Assembly: GCA_035634255.1 (NCBI GenBank)
Contig: DASQDI010000155.1
Location: 1-43,993, forward strand
DNA length: 43,993 nucleotides
From: DATLMR01 sp035634255
GTDB lineage: Bacteria; Acidobacteriota; Blastocatellia; UBA7656
Direction: 5' to 3'
Under the pieces are notes generated by a model that worked only from the letters and a program-made list of their open reading frames with translations, was not told the origin of the DNA and did not search any database. This document shows, in pieces, positions 32,303 to 40,245 of the stretch (its first letter is position 1; each line of letters starts with the position of its first letter). The position numbers and the translations under genes were made by a program.

Positions 32303-33015
32303 ATCTGCGTCGCCTCCACGGTGGCCTCTTCGGAGGGGGCGGCTTCCGCCAGACTGTCGCTGACTATGCTCCCGTCCCTCAGGGCGATGCGGCGGTCCGC
32401 GAGCGCGGCCAGCTCGTGGTCGTGGGTGACCAGGACGAGCGTGGCCTTCCGCCTGCGATGAATCTCGACCATAAGGTCGAAGACGTGCCGCCCGTTCCGC
32501 GAATCGAGGTTGCCCGTCGGCTCGTCGGCCAGGAGGATGGGCGGGTTGTTCGAGAAGGCGCGGGCGATGGCTATGCGCTGCTGCTCGCCGCCCGACAGCT
32601 GCGAGGGGTAGTGGTGCCCGCGCCCGGTGAGGCCCACGTCTTCGAGGAGCTGGCGGGCGTGCTCCCTGGCCCCCTCCGCGCCCGCGATCTCCATAGGCAC
32701 CAGTATGTTTTCGAAGGCCGTGAGGGACGGGATCAGGTGGAACGATTGAAATATGATGCCGATCTTTTTCCCGCGGAGCTCGGCGAGCCTGTCCTCACTC
32801 ATGCTGGTGATCGACTGGTTGTCGATGCGGATGTCGCCCGAGGTCGGCGAGTCGAGGCCGGCCATGAGTCCGAGCAGGGTGGACTTGCCGCTGCCGGAAG
32901 GCCCGACTATCGAGACGAACTGGCCGTCCGGGATGACGAGGTCCAGCTCTTTGACGATGGTGAGCACTTCGGTACCTGAGGGAACTTTTTTCGAAACCTT
33001 GTATAATTCAATCAT
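32299..33015 (-). CDS. ABC transporter ATPase, YbbA-like
   Basis: From ATG 33015 the protein has 238 residues and is a complete ATPase subunit. Walker A GPSGSGKST is at 38-46, followed by the Q-loop (IIFQSFHLIPSLTAFEN), signature SGGEQQR, Walker B ILLADEPTGNLDSRNG and the switch His in VTHDHELA. It belongs to the LolD/MacB/YbbA group that drives FtsX permeases. Its C-terminus is extended with Ser, Glu and Ala. The start shares two bases with the start of the opposite GDSL gene. An earlier in-frame start exists but would run through the opposite gene's signal sequence, so MIELYKV is preferred. Confidence 0.93.
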   Translation of the reverse strand: MIELYKVSKKVPSGTEVLTIVKELDLVIPDGQFVSIVGPSGSGKSTLLGLMAGLDSPTSGDIRIDNQSITSMSEDRLAELRGKKIGIIFQSFHLIPSLTAFENILVPMEIAGAEGAREHARQLLEDVGLTGRGHHYPSQLSGGEQQRIAIARAFSNNPPILLADEPTGNLDSRNGRHVFDLMVEIHRRRKATLVLVTHDHELAALADRRIALRDGSIVSDSLAEAAPSEEATVEATQI

Positions 33016-33715
33016 GAAATTTTTTCTTCTCAGCTTAATCTTTATCGTGATCACAGGCCTTGCGGCCTGCGGCCCCAAAGAACCTTCGGCCCCCGCCGAA
33101 GCCGCGCGGCCCGAGCCGCCGCGGGCCCCCGACGCTTCCCCTAAAAGTGTAGCGAAGATCGTGGCTTTCGGCGATAGCCTGACCGCGGGGTATGGCCTCC
33201 CGGCGTCAGAAAGTTACCCGGCGCTCCTGCAAAAGAAGCTGGAAGCCGACGGGTTTAACTACGAAGTGGTCAACGCCGGGGTTTCCGGCGACACCTCCGC
33301 CGGGGGCCTGAGGAGGATCGACTGGGCTCTGGAAGGCGACGTGAAGTTCGTCATCGTCGAGCTGGGCGCGAACGACATACTGCGCGGGCAGCCGGTCCCC
33401 GCCATGAAGAAGAACCTCTCGCAGATCATCGAGCGCGTGAAGGCGCGCGGCGCTCAGGTGGTGCTCGCCGGGATGGAGGCCCCGACCAACGCCGGCGTCG
33501 AGTACAGGAGGGAGGTGCAGGAGGCTTACCGCGACCTGGCGCGGCAGTATCAGGTCCCCTACATACCTTTCTTCCTTGAGCGCGTCGCGATGGTCGAGTC
33601 CCTGAACCAGGGCGACGGGGTCCACCCCAACGCCGCCGGGACGAAGATAGTCGCGGAGACCGTCTACCAGACTCTGCGCCCCCTGCTCGAAGAGCAGAAA
33701 TCGACGGGCAGCTAA
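33014..33715 (+). CDS. TesA-like GDSL esterase lipoprotein
   Basis: The 233-residue protein begins with a lipoprotein signal (TGLAAC, Cys19), then a Pro/Ala linker, then an SGNH hydrolase domain. Its block I is FGDSLTAGYG with Ser55; block III is GANDILRGQPV; block V is DGVHPNAAG with the catalytic Asp and His. The same blocks occur in TesA, the thioesterase/lysophospholipase L1/protease I family. Being divergent from a YbbA-YbbP pair matches the E. coli gene order tesA-ybbA-ybbP. TATAAT (33002-33007) lies six bases before the ATG, so the mRNA is probably leaderless. A membrane-anchored esterase acting on lipids or acyl-thioesters is likely. Confidence 0.9.
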   Translation: MKFFLLSLIFIVITGLAACGPKEPSAPAEAARPEPPRAPDASPKSVAKIVAFGDSLTAGYGLPASESYPALLQKKLEADGFNYEVVNAGVSGDTSAGGLRRIDWALEGDVKFVIVELGANDILRGQPVPAMKKNLSQIIERVKARGAQVVLAGMEAPTNAGVEYRREVQEAYRDLARQYQVPYIPFFLERVAMVESLNQGDGVHPNAAGTKIVAETVYQTLRPLLEEQKSTGS

Positions 33716-33726
33716 TATATTTAAAT

Positions 33727-33827
33727 AAAGTTGCGGGGCGGGGTACCCGCTTGAGGGGCGCGATCCCGCGTTATCCGCCGGTACGGCGGGCCGGCTTCGC
33801 CCTTGGCCGTTACGCTTCTGCAACTTT
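33727..33827 (+). ncRNA. Structured intergenic element enclosed by an inverted repeat
   Basis: AAAGTTGC (33727-33734) pairs with GCAACTTT (33820-33827), and the latter runs into TTCTTC. Inside are further inverted segments: GCGGG/CCCGC around 33738-33750, CGCG arms around 33758-33770, CCGCCG-GTA-CGGCGG (33775-33789), and a GGCC pair around 33790-33809. It lies between the GDSL gene and moxR. It does not fit a tRNA (no anticodon or T-arm pattern). It could be a large branched terminator, a small RNA or a mobile palindromic repeat. Confidence 0.45.
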
Positions 33828-33897
33828 TCTTCACGGGTGGCGTTCCTTTATGTTAGATTTATTTCGCGCCTTTAAATGAGAGTGGAGACCGATATTA

Positions 33898-34842
33898 GTG
33901 ATAACCACCGCCGGTAAGATCGAACAACTCCAGTCAACAATCGAGAGCGTGATCCGTGGCAAGTCCGAGGTCGTGGAGCTTGCCCTGGTATCGCTGCTGG
34001 CCGGCGGCCACCTGTTGATCGAGGACGTGCCGGGCGTGGGCAAGACCACCCTGGCCCAGGCGATGGCGCGCAGCTTCGACTGCTCTTTTCAGCGCATACA
34101 GTTCACCTCCGACATGCTCCCGTCCGACATACTCGGGCTCGAAGTCTACAACCAGCGGCAGGGTACCTTCGAGTTTAAGTCGGGGGCGATTTTCGCCAAC
34201 GTCATCCTCGCCGACGAGATAAACCGCACGACGCCCAAGACCCAGTCGGCCCTGCTCGAAGCGATGGCCGAGGGGCATGTGACGGTCGAGCAGTCGACCT
34301 ATCAGTTGCCGCGCCCGTTCATGGTGCTCGCCACGCAGAACCCCATCGAGCATCACGGCACCTACCCCCTGCCCGAGTCTCAGCTCGACCGCTTCCTCAT
34401 GCGCCTGCGCATGGGGTACCCGGACCCGGAGAACGAAAAGGCGATCCTGCGCCAGCAGACGCTCAACTCCCCTCTGGACCACATAAACCCCGTGATGCAC
34501 AGCGATGACGTGCTGGCGCTGCAGACGGAAGTGCGCGAGGTCTCCGTGGACGATTCGCTGATCGATTACCTGATCCGCATCGTGCGCGCCACGCGCGAGG
34601 CGGAGATACTCGATCTCGGCGTCAGCCCGCGCGGGAGCCTGGCCCTGCACCGCGCCTCGCAGGCGCTCGCCTTCATCGAGGGACGGGACTTCGTCATCCC
34701 GGACGACATCAAGCGCCTTGTCGTCCCGATCTTCGCCCACCGGATCGTGGTCAACTCGCGGTACTCGACCGGCCTCCGCCGGTCCGACGAGGCCGAAGCT
34801 GCCCTCCAGGAGATACTCAAAACCGTCAGCGTGCCTTTGTGA
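33898..34842 (+). CDS. MoxR-family AAA ATPase
   Basis: The 314-residue protein has Walker A GVGKTT near residue 46, Walker B ADEINR with the adjacent sensor NRTTPKTQSALLEAM, and the sensor region LATQNPIEHHGTYPLPESQL. It is a MoxR AAA+ ATPase, the group that assists maturation of enzymes or surface proteins and is usually linked to DUF58 and transglutaminase-type genes, as here. The start is GTG 33898 with GGAG upstream. The DUF58 gene follows nine bases after its stop, so the three genes form one operon. Confidence 0.94.
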   Translation: MITTAGKIEQLQSTIESVIRGKSEVVELALVSLLAGGHLLIEDVPGVGKTTLAQAMARSFDCSFQRIQFTSDMLPSDILGLEVYNQRQGTFEFKSGAIFANVILADEINRTTPKTQSALLEAMAEGHVTVEQSTYQLPRPFMVLATQNPIEHHGTYPLPESQLDRFLMRLRMGYPDPENEKAILRQQTLNSPLDHINPVMHSDDVLALQTEVREVSVDDSLIDYLIRIVRATREAEILDLGVSPRGSLALHRASQALAFIEGRDFVIPDDIKRLVVPIFAHRIVVNSRYSTGLRRSDEAEAALQEILKTVSVPL

Positions 34843-34851
34843 GGTGTCATC

Positions 34852-36372
34852 ATGAACTGGCAGGCATGGCGTGACTTCCTCATAACGGTCTTTTTCCTCG
34901 GCGTAGCCTTCGTCATCGCCCTGCTCAGCTCCATAGCGGCCGAGCAGCGCAAGGGGGAGATGGCCGCCATCGCCGCGGCGATCTCTCTCGTCATGGCCCT
35001 GCTCGGCGCGCTCTACATCGTGCCGCGCCTCGCCCGCAACGTGCGGCTCGAGATCCTCCGCTTCGCCGTCCGGACCACCGTCACCGTCGAAGGGCTACTC
35101 TTCATCGTCTTCTTAGTGGTCATAGCGTTCGCCGCGTGGAACACGGGCAACAACCTCCTTTACATGGTGCTGTCGGTGATGCTCGCCTTTCTGGTCGCGG
35201 CGAACCTGATCGCGCGCCTTTCGCTCGTGGACGTGTCGGTGCAGCTGCGATTCCCCGACCACATGTTCGCGGGCGAGCCCGCCAACCTCACCATCACCCT
35301 GATGAATCACAAGCGGGTGACGCCGAGCTACAGCATGATGGTCGAGGGGCTGACGGACGCCGACGAGGGGGACGAGGACGACGAGGACGGGGAAGCGCCG
35401 GCCAGGACCGGGAGGCGCGGCAACGCCTCTTCGGCGCCGGTCAGGAATGGGCTCGGCAAGCTGGCTTACTTCGTGCTGGCCCCCGCGCGCTCAAGCGTCC
35501 GCCAGCGCGTCGAATACACCTTCGAGCGGCGCGGGTGCTACCCCGTGACGGGCTTCCGCCTCTCCACGAAATTCCCGGCCGGGTTCTTCAAGAAGAGGCG
35601 CAGGATCGACGCCACGGGGGAGATCCTCGTCTACCCGAAGCCGCGGCCCCTCGACGATTTTTATCACGCGCTCCCGATGCTCTCAGGGCAGGTGCAAAGC
35701 CACGCGAAGGGCTCGGGCGACGACCTCTACTCGATCCGCGCGTACCAGTCGTCTGACCACATGCGGCACATCGACTGGAAGGCCACCGCCAAGTCGAGGC
35801 AGATGATGGTGCGCGAGCACATGCGCGAGGACGAGTGGCGTCTGACCATAGTCTTCGACACGACGCGGCCGGACCGCTCCGGTAACCCGGAAGACCCTTC
35901 GCGCGAAGAGCCGGATGGGTTCGATGACAAGTTCGAGCGCGCCATCGTCATGGCCGCCTCGCTCGCGAACCACTTCATCCTTGAGCGCGCGGAGGTCGAG
36001 CTGATAACCCCGAACGAGGGGCACGACGTTCGCTCCGGCACCGGGCACGATCACCTGTACAGGATTCTGCGCTCGCTCGCCACGCTCCAGCCCTCGCGCG
36101 AAGCGCCGGCGAAGGCGGCCCCGGCGCGGGACTCGGGCGCGGGCGGCGAGCCGCGCAGGCGCCGCCTTTTCAAGCGCAGGCCGCGGCCGTCGGCCGACGA
36201 GCGCGGTCAGGCCGCTGATGGCCGCGCGGCCTCCGGCTGGAGGCTGCTTGACGAAGTGCCCGTGCTCGCGGACGAGCGGCGGTTCAAAGTGCTCATAACG
36301 TCGGCGGCGAAGGGGACGATCCCCGCTAACGTGTGGCGCAGCTCGCACGTGGTGTTCATCGACGACGTGTGA
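34852..36372 (+). CDS. DUF58 (VWA-like) membrane protein
   Basis: The 506-residue protein has two N-terminal membrane segments near residues 10-30 and 40-60, then two more near 80-105 and 105-125. The DUF58 domain follows, with the signature RAYQSSDHMRHIDWKATAKS near 295-315, followed by the start of a VWA-like fold (RLTIVFDTTRPD). Two insertions are acidic (ADEGDEDDEDGE) and Arg/Ala-rich (near 415-460). DUF58 proteins act with MoxR ATPases; their role is poorly known. ATG 34852 has GAGGTG upstream. Confidence 0.9.
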   Translation: MNWQAWRDFLITVFFLGVAFVIALLSSIAAEQRKGEMAAIAAAISLVMALLGALYIVPRLARNVRLEILRFAVRTTVTVEGLLFIVFLVVIAFAAWNTGNNLLYMVLSVMLAFLVAANLIARLSLVDVSVQLRFPDHMFAGEPANLTITLMNHKRVTPSYSMMVEGLTDADEGDEDDEDGEAPARTGRRGNASSAPVRNGLGKLAYFVLAPARSSVRQRVEYTFERRGCYPVTGFRLSTKFPAGFFKKRRRIDATGEILVYPKPRPLDDFYHALPMLSGQVQSHAKGSGDDLYSIRAYQSSDHMRHIDWKATAKSRQMMVREHMREDEWRLTIVFDTTRPDRSGNPEDPSREEPDGFDDKFERAIVMAASLANHFILERAEVELITPNEGHDVRSGTGHDHLYRILRSLATLQPSREAPAKAAPARDSGAGGEPRRRRLFKRRPRPSADERGQAADGRAASGWRLLDEVPVLADERRFKVLITSAAKGTIPANVWRSSHVVFIDDV

Positions 36373-36439
36373 GCGGAAAGACGGAGAGGCCGCAGGGCGG
36401 CAAACTGTCGCGCCCCCTCCCCATCTCAGGGTTGTAACT

Positions 36440-38758
36440 TTGGATAATTATTTTAGAGTAACTTCATACGGGCTCATGGCGACGGCCTTCTTCGCGCTTG
36501 CGATGACGGGAGAACTGGACCTCGTCTCGATGCTGCTCTTCCCGGCGGCGCTCGCGGCCTGCTTTTACGCCGACGTGCGGCAGGTCACCCGCCTGCGCCT
36601 GCGCGAGTGGATGTGGCGCGTGCTCGCACTCCTCTACATCCCATTCGCGTTCTTCGACGCGACGGTCCTGTCGTCACACATATCGGCGCTCGTCCACATG
36701 ACCCTGTTTCTGTCGGCGGCCAAGCTCTTTCAGAACAAGCGGGACCGCGACTGGGTCTTCCTTTACCTCATCGCCTTCTTCCAGATGCTGCTCGCCTCGG
36801 GCATGACGTTCAGGCCCTCGTTCGTGGCGTCGCTCGCGATCTTCCTCTTCTTCTTCATCTCCGCGCTCGCCGCGTTTGAAATACGCCGCGCGCGCCAGGA
36901 GATAGACCCCGGCGAAGAAGAGATAATCCCCCGCTCATGGTCCGAGAACAGAGGCACGTACCGGTCGAAGGAGAGTCACCCGTTCAGGCCCCGGCGCGGG
37001 GTGCGGCGCGTGCCTTACCTGCTGGGCGCGTCGCTCGGCCAGGTGCTCCTGGTCGCCCTACTCACCCTGCCTTTCTTCTTCCTGATCCCGCGGTTCGGCG
37101 GGGGGGGGATCGCGCGCGGCTTCGGCGACTCCGAAGCGCTCACGGGCTTTTCGGAGACCGTGAAGCTCGGCGAATACGCTTCGATCAAACAGAACACCCG
37201 CGTAATCATGCGCGTGGAGCTTGACCAGAAGCCGCCCGGCTACCTTCGGTGGCGCGGCGTCGCGCTCGACCTCTACGAGGATAATGCGTGGTCCGTCACC
37301 GAGCGCCGGGACCGCATGCAGACGATCCATCAGGAGGTCGCGTACGGCGGCCGCCCGCCGGCCGACAACGCGGGGGTGACGCGGATCCATAACCTGAATG
37401 AGAACCAGATGACGCGCGCTCGCCTGGGCTCCCATAAGACAATCGAGCAGAAGATCGTGCTTGAGCCGCTCGACTCTCCGCGCCTGTTCGCGGCGAAAAT
37501 CCCGATCCAGTTCCGCGGCCCCGTCACCACCCTTTTCCGCGACCGGCTCACCGACGCGCTCTCGGCCCCTAACGTGAAAGGCCGCCTCTCTTACTTCGTG
37601 AGGTCGGACATCAGCACCCCGTCGGAGCAGGAGTTGCGCGCCGATAAGACGCCCGACCCTTCGGGAGTGGACAGGGACGAAGAGGCCCTCCTTGCCCTGT
37701 ACACTCGACAGCCCGACCTCGACCCGCGCGTCGCGAAGCTCGCGCGCGAGATCACCCGCAACGCGCCGACCTCTTACGACAAGGCTCGGGCGCTTGAGCA
37801 GTATTTGAAGAACGAGTTCACCTACAACCTCGACGCCCTACCCACGAAGAGCGACCCCCTGGCGGAGTTCCTGTTCGACACCCGCACGGGCCACTGCGAA
37901 TACTTCGCGACGGCGATGGCTTTAATGCTCCGCACCCTGCACATCCCTTCGCGCATCGTGAACGGCTTTCAGATGGGCTCTTACAACAGCATCAGCGGCG
38001 TCTACACCGTGCGCGCGAGCGACGCGCACTCGTGGGTCGAAGTCTACTTCCCCCAGAGCGACGCCTGGGTCGAGTTCGACCCGACGCCCGCCGCCGGGCT
38101 CAACGACTATTCGGAAGATGGCCTCATCGCCCGCCTCCGGGATTACCTCGACGCGGCGGAGGTCTTCTGGCTCGACTACATAGTCACGCTCGACGGCGAC
38201 GAGCAGGCCACCATAATGGTCGATCTGCAGCAACGCCTGCTCAGCTTCAAGGACCGTTCGCTCGACTACTACTCGGGGGTGAAGCTCTGGGTCAAAGAGA
38301 AGGTCGGCTCCCTGCTGGTCGAGCGCGACTGGAGCATGAAAGACGCCCTGAAGGCGGCGGGCGTGTTGGGCATGCTGCTCGTCTCGATTGCGGGGGCCTA
38401 CGTCCTGATGGCCTTCAGGAAGCGCCGGGGGCTGGAGCCGACCGGCTACGGCCCGTGGTGGCACAGGCTGTTCGTGCTCCCCACCTGGCGGAGCAGGCGC
38501 ATGGTAAAGAACAACCACCGCGCCTCGGCCATACTCTTCTACGAACAGATGCTCGCGCTCGCTGCCCGCGCGGGGATGATGAAGCGGCCCGACCAGACCC
38601 CCTCGGAATTCGCCGCGCAGTCCGGGGTCGCTCAGATCAAGGAGATCACGACGGTCTACAACCGGGTGCGGTTCGGGGGCGCGCGGCTGGACGAGACCGA
38701 AGTGCGCCGCGTCTCCGCCCTGCTGTCCGAGTTGAGGCAGACGGTGAAGAGCCTCTGA
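36440..38758 (+). CDS. Transglutaminase-like membrane protein (DUF3488/TgpA type)
   Basis: The 772-residue protein has about six N-terminal membrane helices, with segments such as VLALLYIPFAFFDATVL and LAIFLFFFISALAAFE. A beta-rich outer domain follows, then a transglutaminase core with the triad Cys486 (GHCEYFATAM), His530 (DAHSWVEVYF) and Asp547 (FDPTP). A further membrane helix near 650-670 and a cytoplasmic tail end the protein. TgpA of Pseudomonas is the characterised relative and is essential there; the physiological substrate is unknown. The start is TTG 36440 with a poor ribosome site. The gene is third in the MoxR-DUF58 operon. Confidence 0.9.
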   Translation: MDNYFRVTSYGLMATAFFALAMTGELDLVSMLLFPAALAACFYADVRQVTRLRLREWMWRVLALLYIPFAFFDATVLSSHISALVHMTLFLSAAKLFQNKRDRDWVFLYLIAFFQMLLASGMTFRPSFVASLAIFLFFFISALAAFEIRRARQEIDPGEEEIIPRSWSENRGTYRSKESHPFRPRRGVRRVPYLLGASLGQVLLVALLTLPFFFLIPRFGGGGIARGFGDSEALTGFSETVKLGEYASIKQNTRVIMRVELDQKPPGYLRWRGVALDLYEDNAWSVTERRDRMQTIHQEVAYGGRPPADNAGVTRIHNLNENQMTRARLGSHKTIEQKIVLEPLDSPRLFAAKIPIQFRGPVTTLFRDRLTDALSAPNVKGRLSYFVRSDISTPSEQELRADKTPDPSGVDRDEEALLALYTRQPDLDPRVAKLAREITRNAPTSYDKARALEQYLKNEFTYNLDALPTKSDPLAEFLFDTRTGHCEYFATAMALMLRTLHIPSRIVNGFQMGSYNSISGVYTVRASDAHSWVEVYFPQSDAWVEFDPTPAAGLNDYSEDGLIARLRDYLDAAEVFWLDYIVTLDGDEQATIMVDLQQRLLSFKDRSLDYYSGVKLWVKEKVGSLLVERDWSMKDALKAAGVLGMLLVSIAGAYVLMAFRKRRGLEPTGYGPWWHRLFVLPTWRSRRMVKNNHRASAILFYEQMLALAARAGMMKRPDQTPSEFAAQSGVAQIKEITTVYNRVRFGGARLDETEVRRVSALLSELRQTVKSL

Positions 38759-38823
38759 AAACCCCTCCGGAAGACCGGGCCTACGGGCCTCGCACGCAAC
38801 CCGACTCTTAAGCGAGAGGAGAG

Positions 38824-38870
38824 CCGCCCGCGAATACCGCGGTTGCAATTTGACAATTGCGCGCGGGCGG
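38824..38870 (+). terminator. Nested hairpin after the transglutaminase gene
   Basis: An outer stem CCGCCCGCG (38824-38832) with CGCGGGCGG (38862-38870) encloses an inner stem GCAATT (38845-38850) with AATTGC (38855-38860) and loop TGAC, with a short unpaired bulge. TCTT follows. It lies 37 bases before the next start codon, so it may also fold in that gene's leader. Confidence 0.55.
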
Positions 38871-38906
38871 TCTTAGCATACGTCGAACAAAGAAAGGTCG
38901 TAGGGC

Positions 38907-39533
38907 ATGAAGATTTATGATGTAACGGTCCCGCTCTCCAAAGAACTCGTCATCTACCCCGGTGACCCGCCGGTCAGGATTGAGCGCAAGAACGTAATCA
39001 ACAAGAACGATTCCAAGTACAACGTCAGCCGCCTCTCGTTCGGCTCGCACACGGGCACGCACATCGACCCGCCCTTCCACTTCATCGAAGATGGGGCCAC
39101 CGTCGACAACCTGCCGCTCGAAATGCTGATCGGCCGCGCCCGCGTCGTGGAGGTGACCGCCCCCCGCATAGACGAAGCCGTCCTGGAGGAGTTCGACTTC
39201 ACGACCGACGTGAGGGTGCTGTTTAAAACGCGCAATTCATACCTTTGGAGCAAGAAGACCTTCGTCGAAGACTTCGTGTACATAACGCCGGGCGCGGCCC
39301 GCGCCCTGGTCAACGAAGGCATAAAGGTCGTCGGCATGGACTACCTCTCCGTGGAGAAGTTCGGCGCGGAAAAGCCGGAGACTCACCTGACCCTGCTCAG
39401 GGCGGGCACCCTGATCATCGAAGGGCTCGACCTGCGCGAGGTCGAGCCCGGAGATTACGAATTGATCTGCCTGCCCCTGAAGGTCAAAGACGGAGACGGC
39501 GCTCCGGCGCGGGTCGTGCTGCGGCAAAGCTGA
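38907..39533 (+). CDS. Cyclase family protein (kynurenine formamidase-like)
   Basis: The 208-residue protein opens MKIYDVTVPLSKELVIYPGD and carries the cyclase-family metal motif HTGTHIDPPFH at 48-58 (His48, His52, Asp54, His58), then GMDYLSVEKFG and the C-terminal strand region with CLPLKVKDGDGAPARVVL. The family is zinc-dependent amidohydrolases: kynurenine formamidase and related cyclases. The true substrate cannot be read from sequence. ATG 38907 has a good site (AGAAAGG upstream). It may be cotranscribed with the aldolase-like gene 56 bases downstream. Confidence 0.9.
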   Translation: MKIYDVTVPLSKELVIYPGDPPVRIERKNVINKNDSKYNVSRLSFGSHTGTHIDPPFHFIEDGATVDNLPLEMLIGRARVVEVTAPRIDEAVLEEFDFTTDVRVLFKTRNSYLWSKKTFVEDFVYITPGAARALVNEGIKVVGMDYLSVEKFGAEKPETHLTLLRAGTLIIEGLDLREVEPGDYELICLPLKVKDGDGAPARVVLRQS

Positions 39534-39553
39534 ATAGACCGCAAGGCTCCTTT

Positions 39554-39575
39554 GGAAATTCTCTGGAAATTCTCT
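39554..39575 (+). repeat. Tandem 11-base duplication before the aldolase-like gene
   Basis: GGAAATTCTCT is repeated exactly twice in tandem (39554-39564 and 39565-39575), ending 13 bases before the start codon at 39589. It could change ribosome spacing or be a simple slippage product. Confidence 0.6.
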
Positions 39576-39588
39576 ACGAGAGCTGGCG

Positions 39589-40230
39589 ATGAACGATGCT
39601 GATCTGATCAGGATGATAGCGGCTAACAGGGTCTTCGCCGTGGTGCGCGCGCCCTCCGCCGAAGCCGCCCTCTGCGCTGCGGAGGCGGCGATAGTCGGGG
39701 GGGTCAAGCTGATCGAAATCGCCCTCTCCACGCCGGGCGGCTTCCGCGTCATCTCCGACCTGCGCCGCCGCTTCGGAGACCGGGTCTGCGTCGGGGCCGG
39801 GTCAGTCATGCATTACGAGCAGGTGGACCGCTCGATCAAAAGCGGCGCGCAGTTCGTCGCAACCCCCCACACTAGCGCGAGCCTGATCGAGTTCTGCCGC
39901 AGGCACCGAATCTCGATACTGCCGGGCGCGTTCACGCCTTCGGAGGTGGCCTCGGCCTGGTTGTTCAACGTCCCCCTGGTGACGCTTTACCCCGCCGTCT
40001 CGCTCGGCGGCCCGGAGTACGTCAAAGAGCTTATTCTGAGGATGTCGGACATCAGGCTCGCGGTCGCGGGCGGGGTAGGGCCCGAAAATATAGCCGAGTA
40101 TTTCGCGGCCGGGGCCTTCTCCATCTCGGTCGGGCGCCACCTCTTCACGCGCGGCGATCTTCAGAACGAGAATTACGCGGCCATAGCCGAGCGCGCGCGC
40201 GGAATGCTCAGGCTGGCCGGGGTCGGCTGA
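39589..40230 (+). CDS. KDPG/KHG aldolase-like protein lacking the catalytic lysine
   Basis: The 213-residue protein follows the class I KDPG aldolase (Eda) barrel over its whole length: GGVKLIEIALSTPGG (catalytic-type Glu43), VGAGSVMH, ILPGAFTPSE, TLYPAVSLGG and AVAGGVGPEN. In E. coli Eda the Schiff-base lysine precedes FFPAE; here the matching residue is Thr132 (VTLYPA). The usual SPG phosphate-site segment is also changed to TPH. It may therefore not be a pyruvate-Schiff-base aldolase but a relative with a new role. ATG 39589 has a weak GAGAG site. It is downstream of the cyclase-family gene. Confidence 0.85.
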   Translation: MNDADLIRMIAANRVFAVVRAPSAEAALCAAEAAIVGGVKLIEIALSTPGGFRVISDLRRRFGDRVCVGAGSVMHYEQVDRSIKSGAQFVATPHTSASLIEFCRRHRISILPGAFTPSEVASAWLFNVPLVTLYPAVSLGGPEYVKELILRMSDIRLAVAGGVGPENIAEYFAAGAFSISVGRHLFTRGDLQNENYAAIAERARGMLRLAGVG

Positions 40231-40245
40231 CGGGCGGCCGGCCGC

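Noticed and set aside
33727..33827. tRNA gene
   Set aside because: The acceptor-like stem is present, but there is no T-loop GTTCGA pattern, no anticodon arm and no CCA-like end in either direction.
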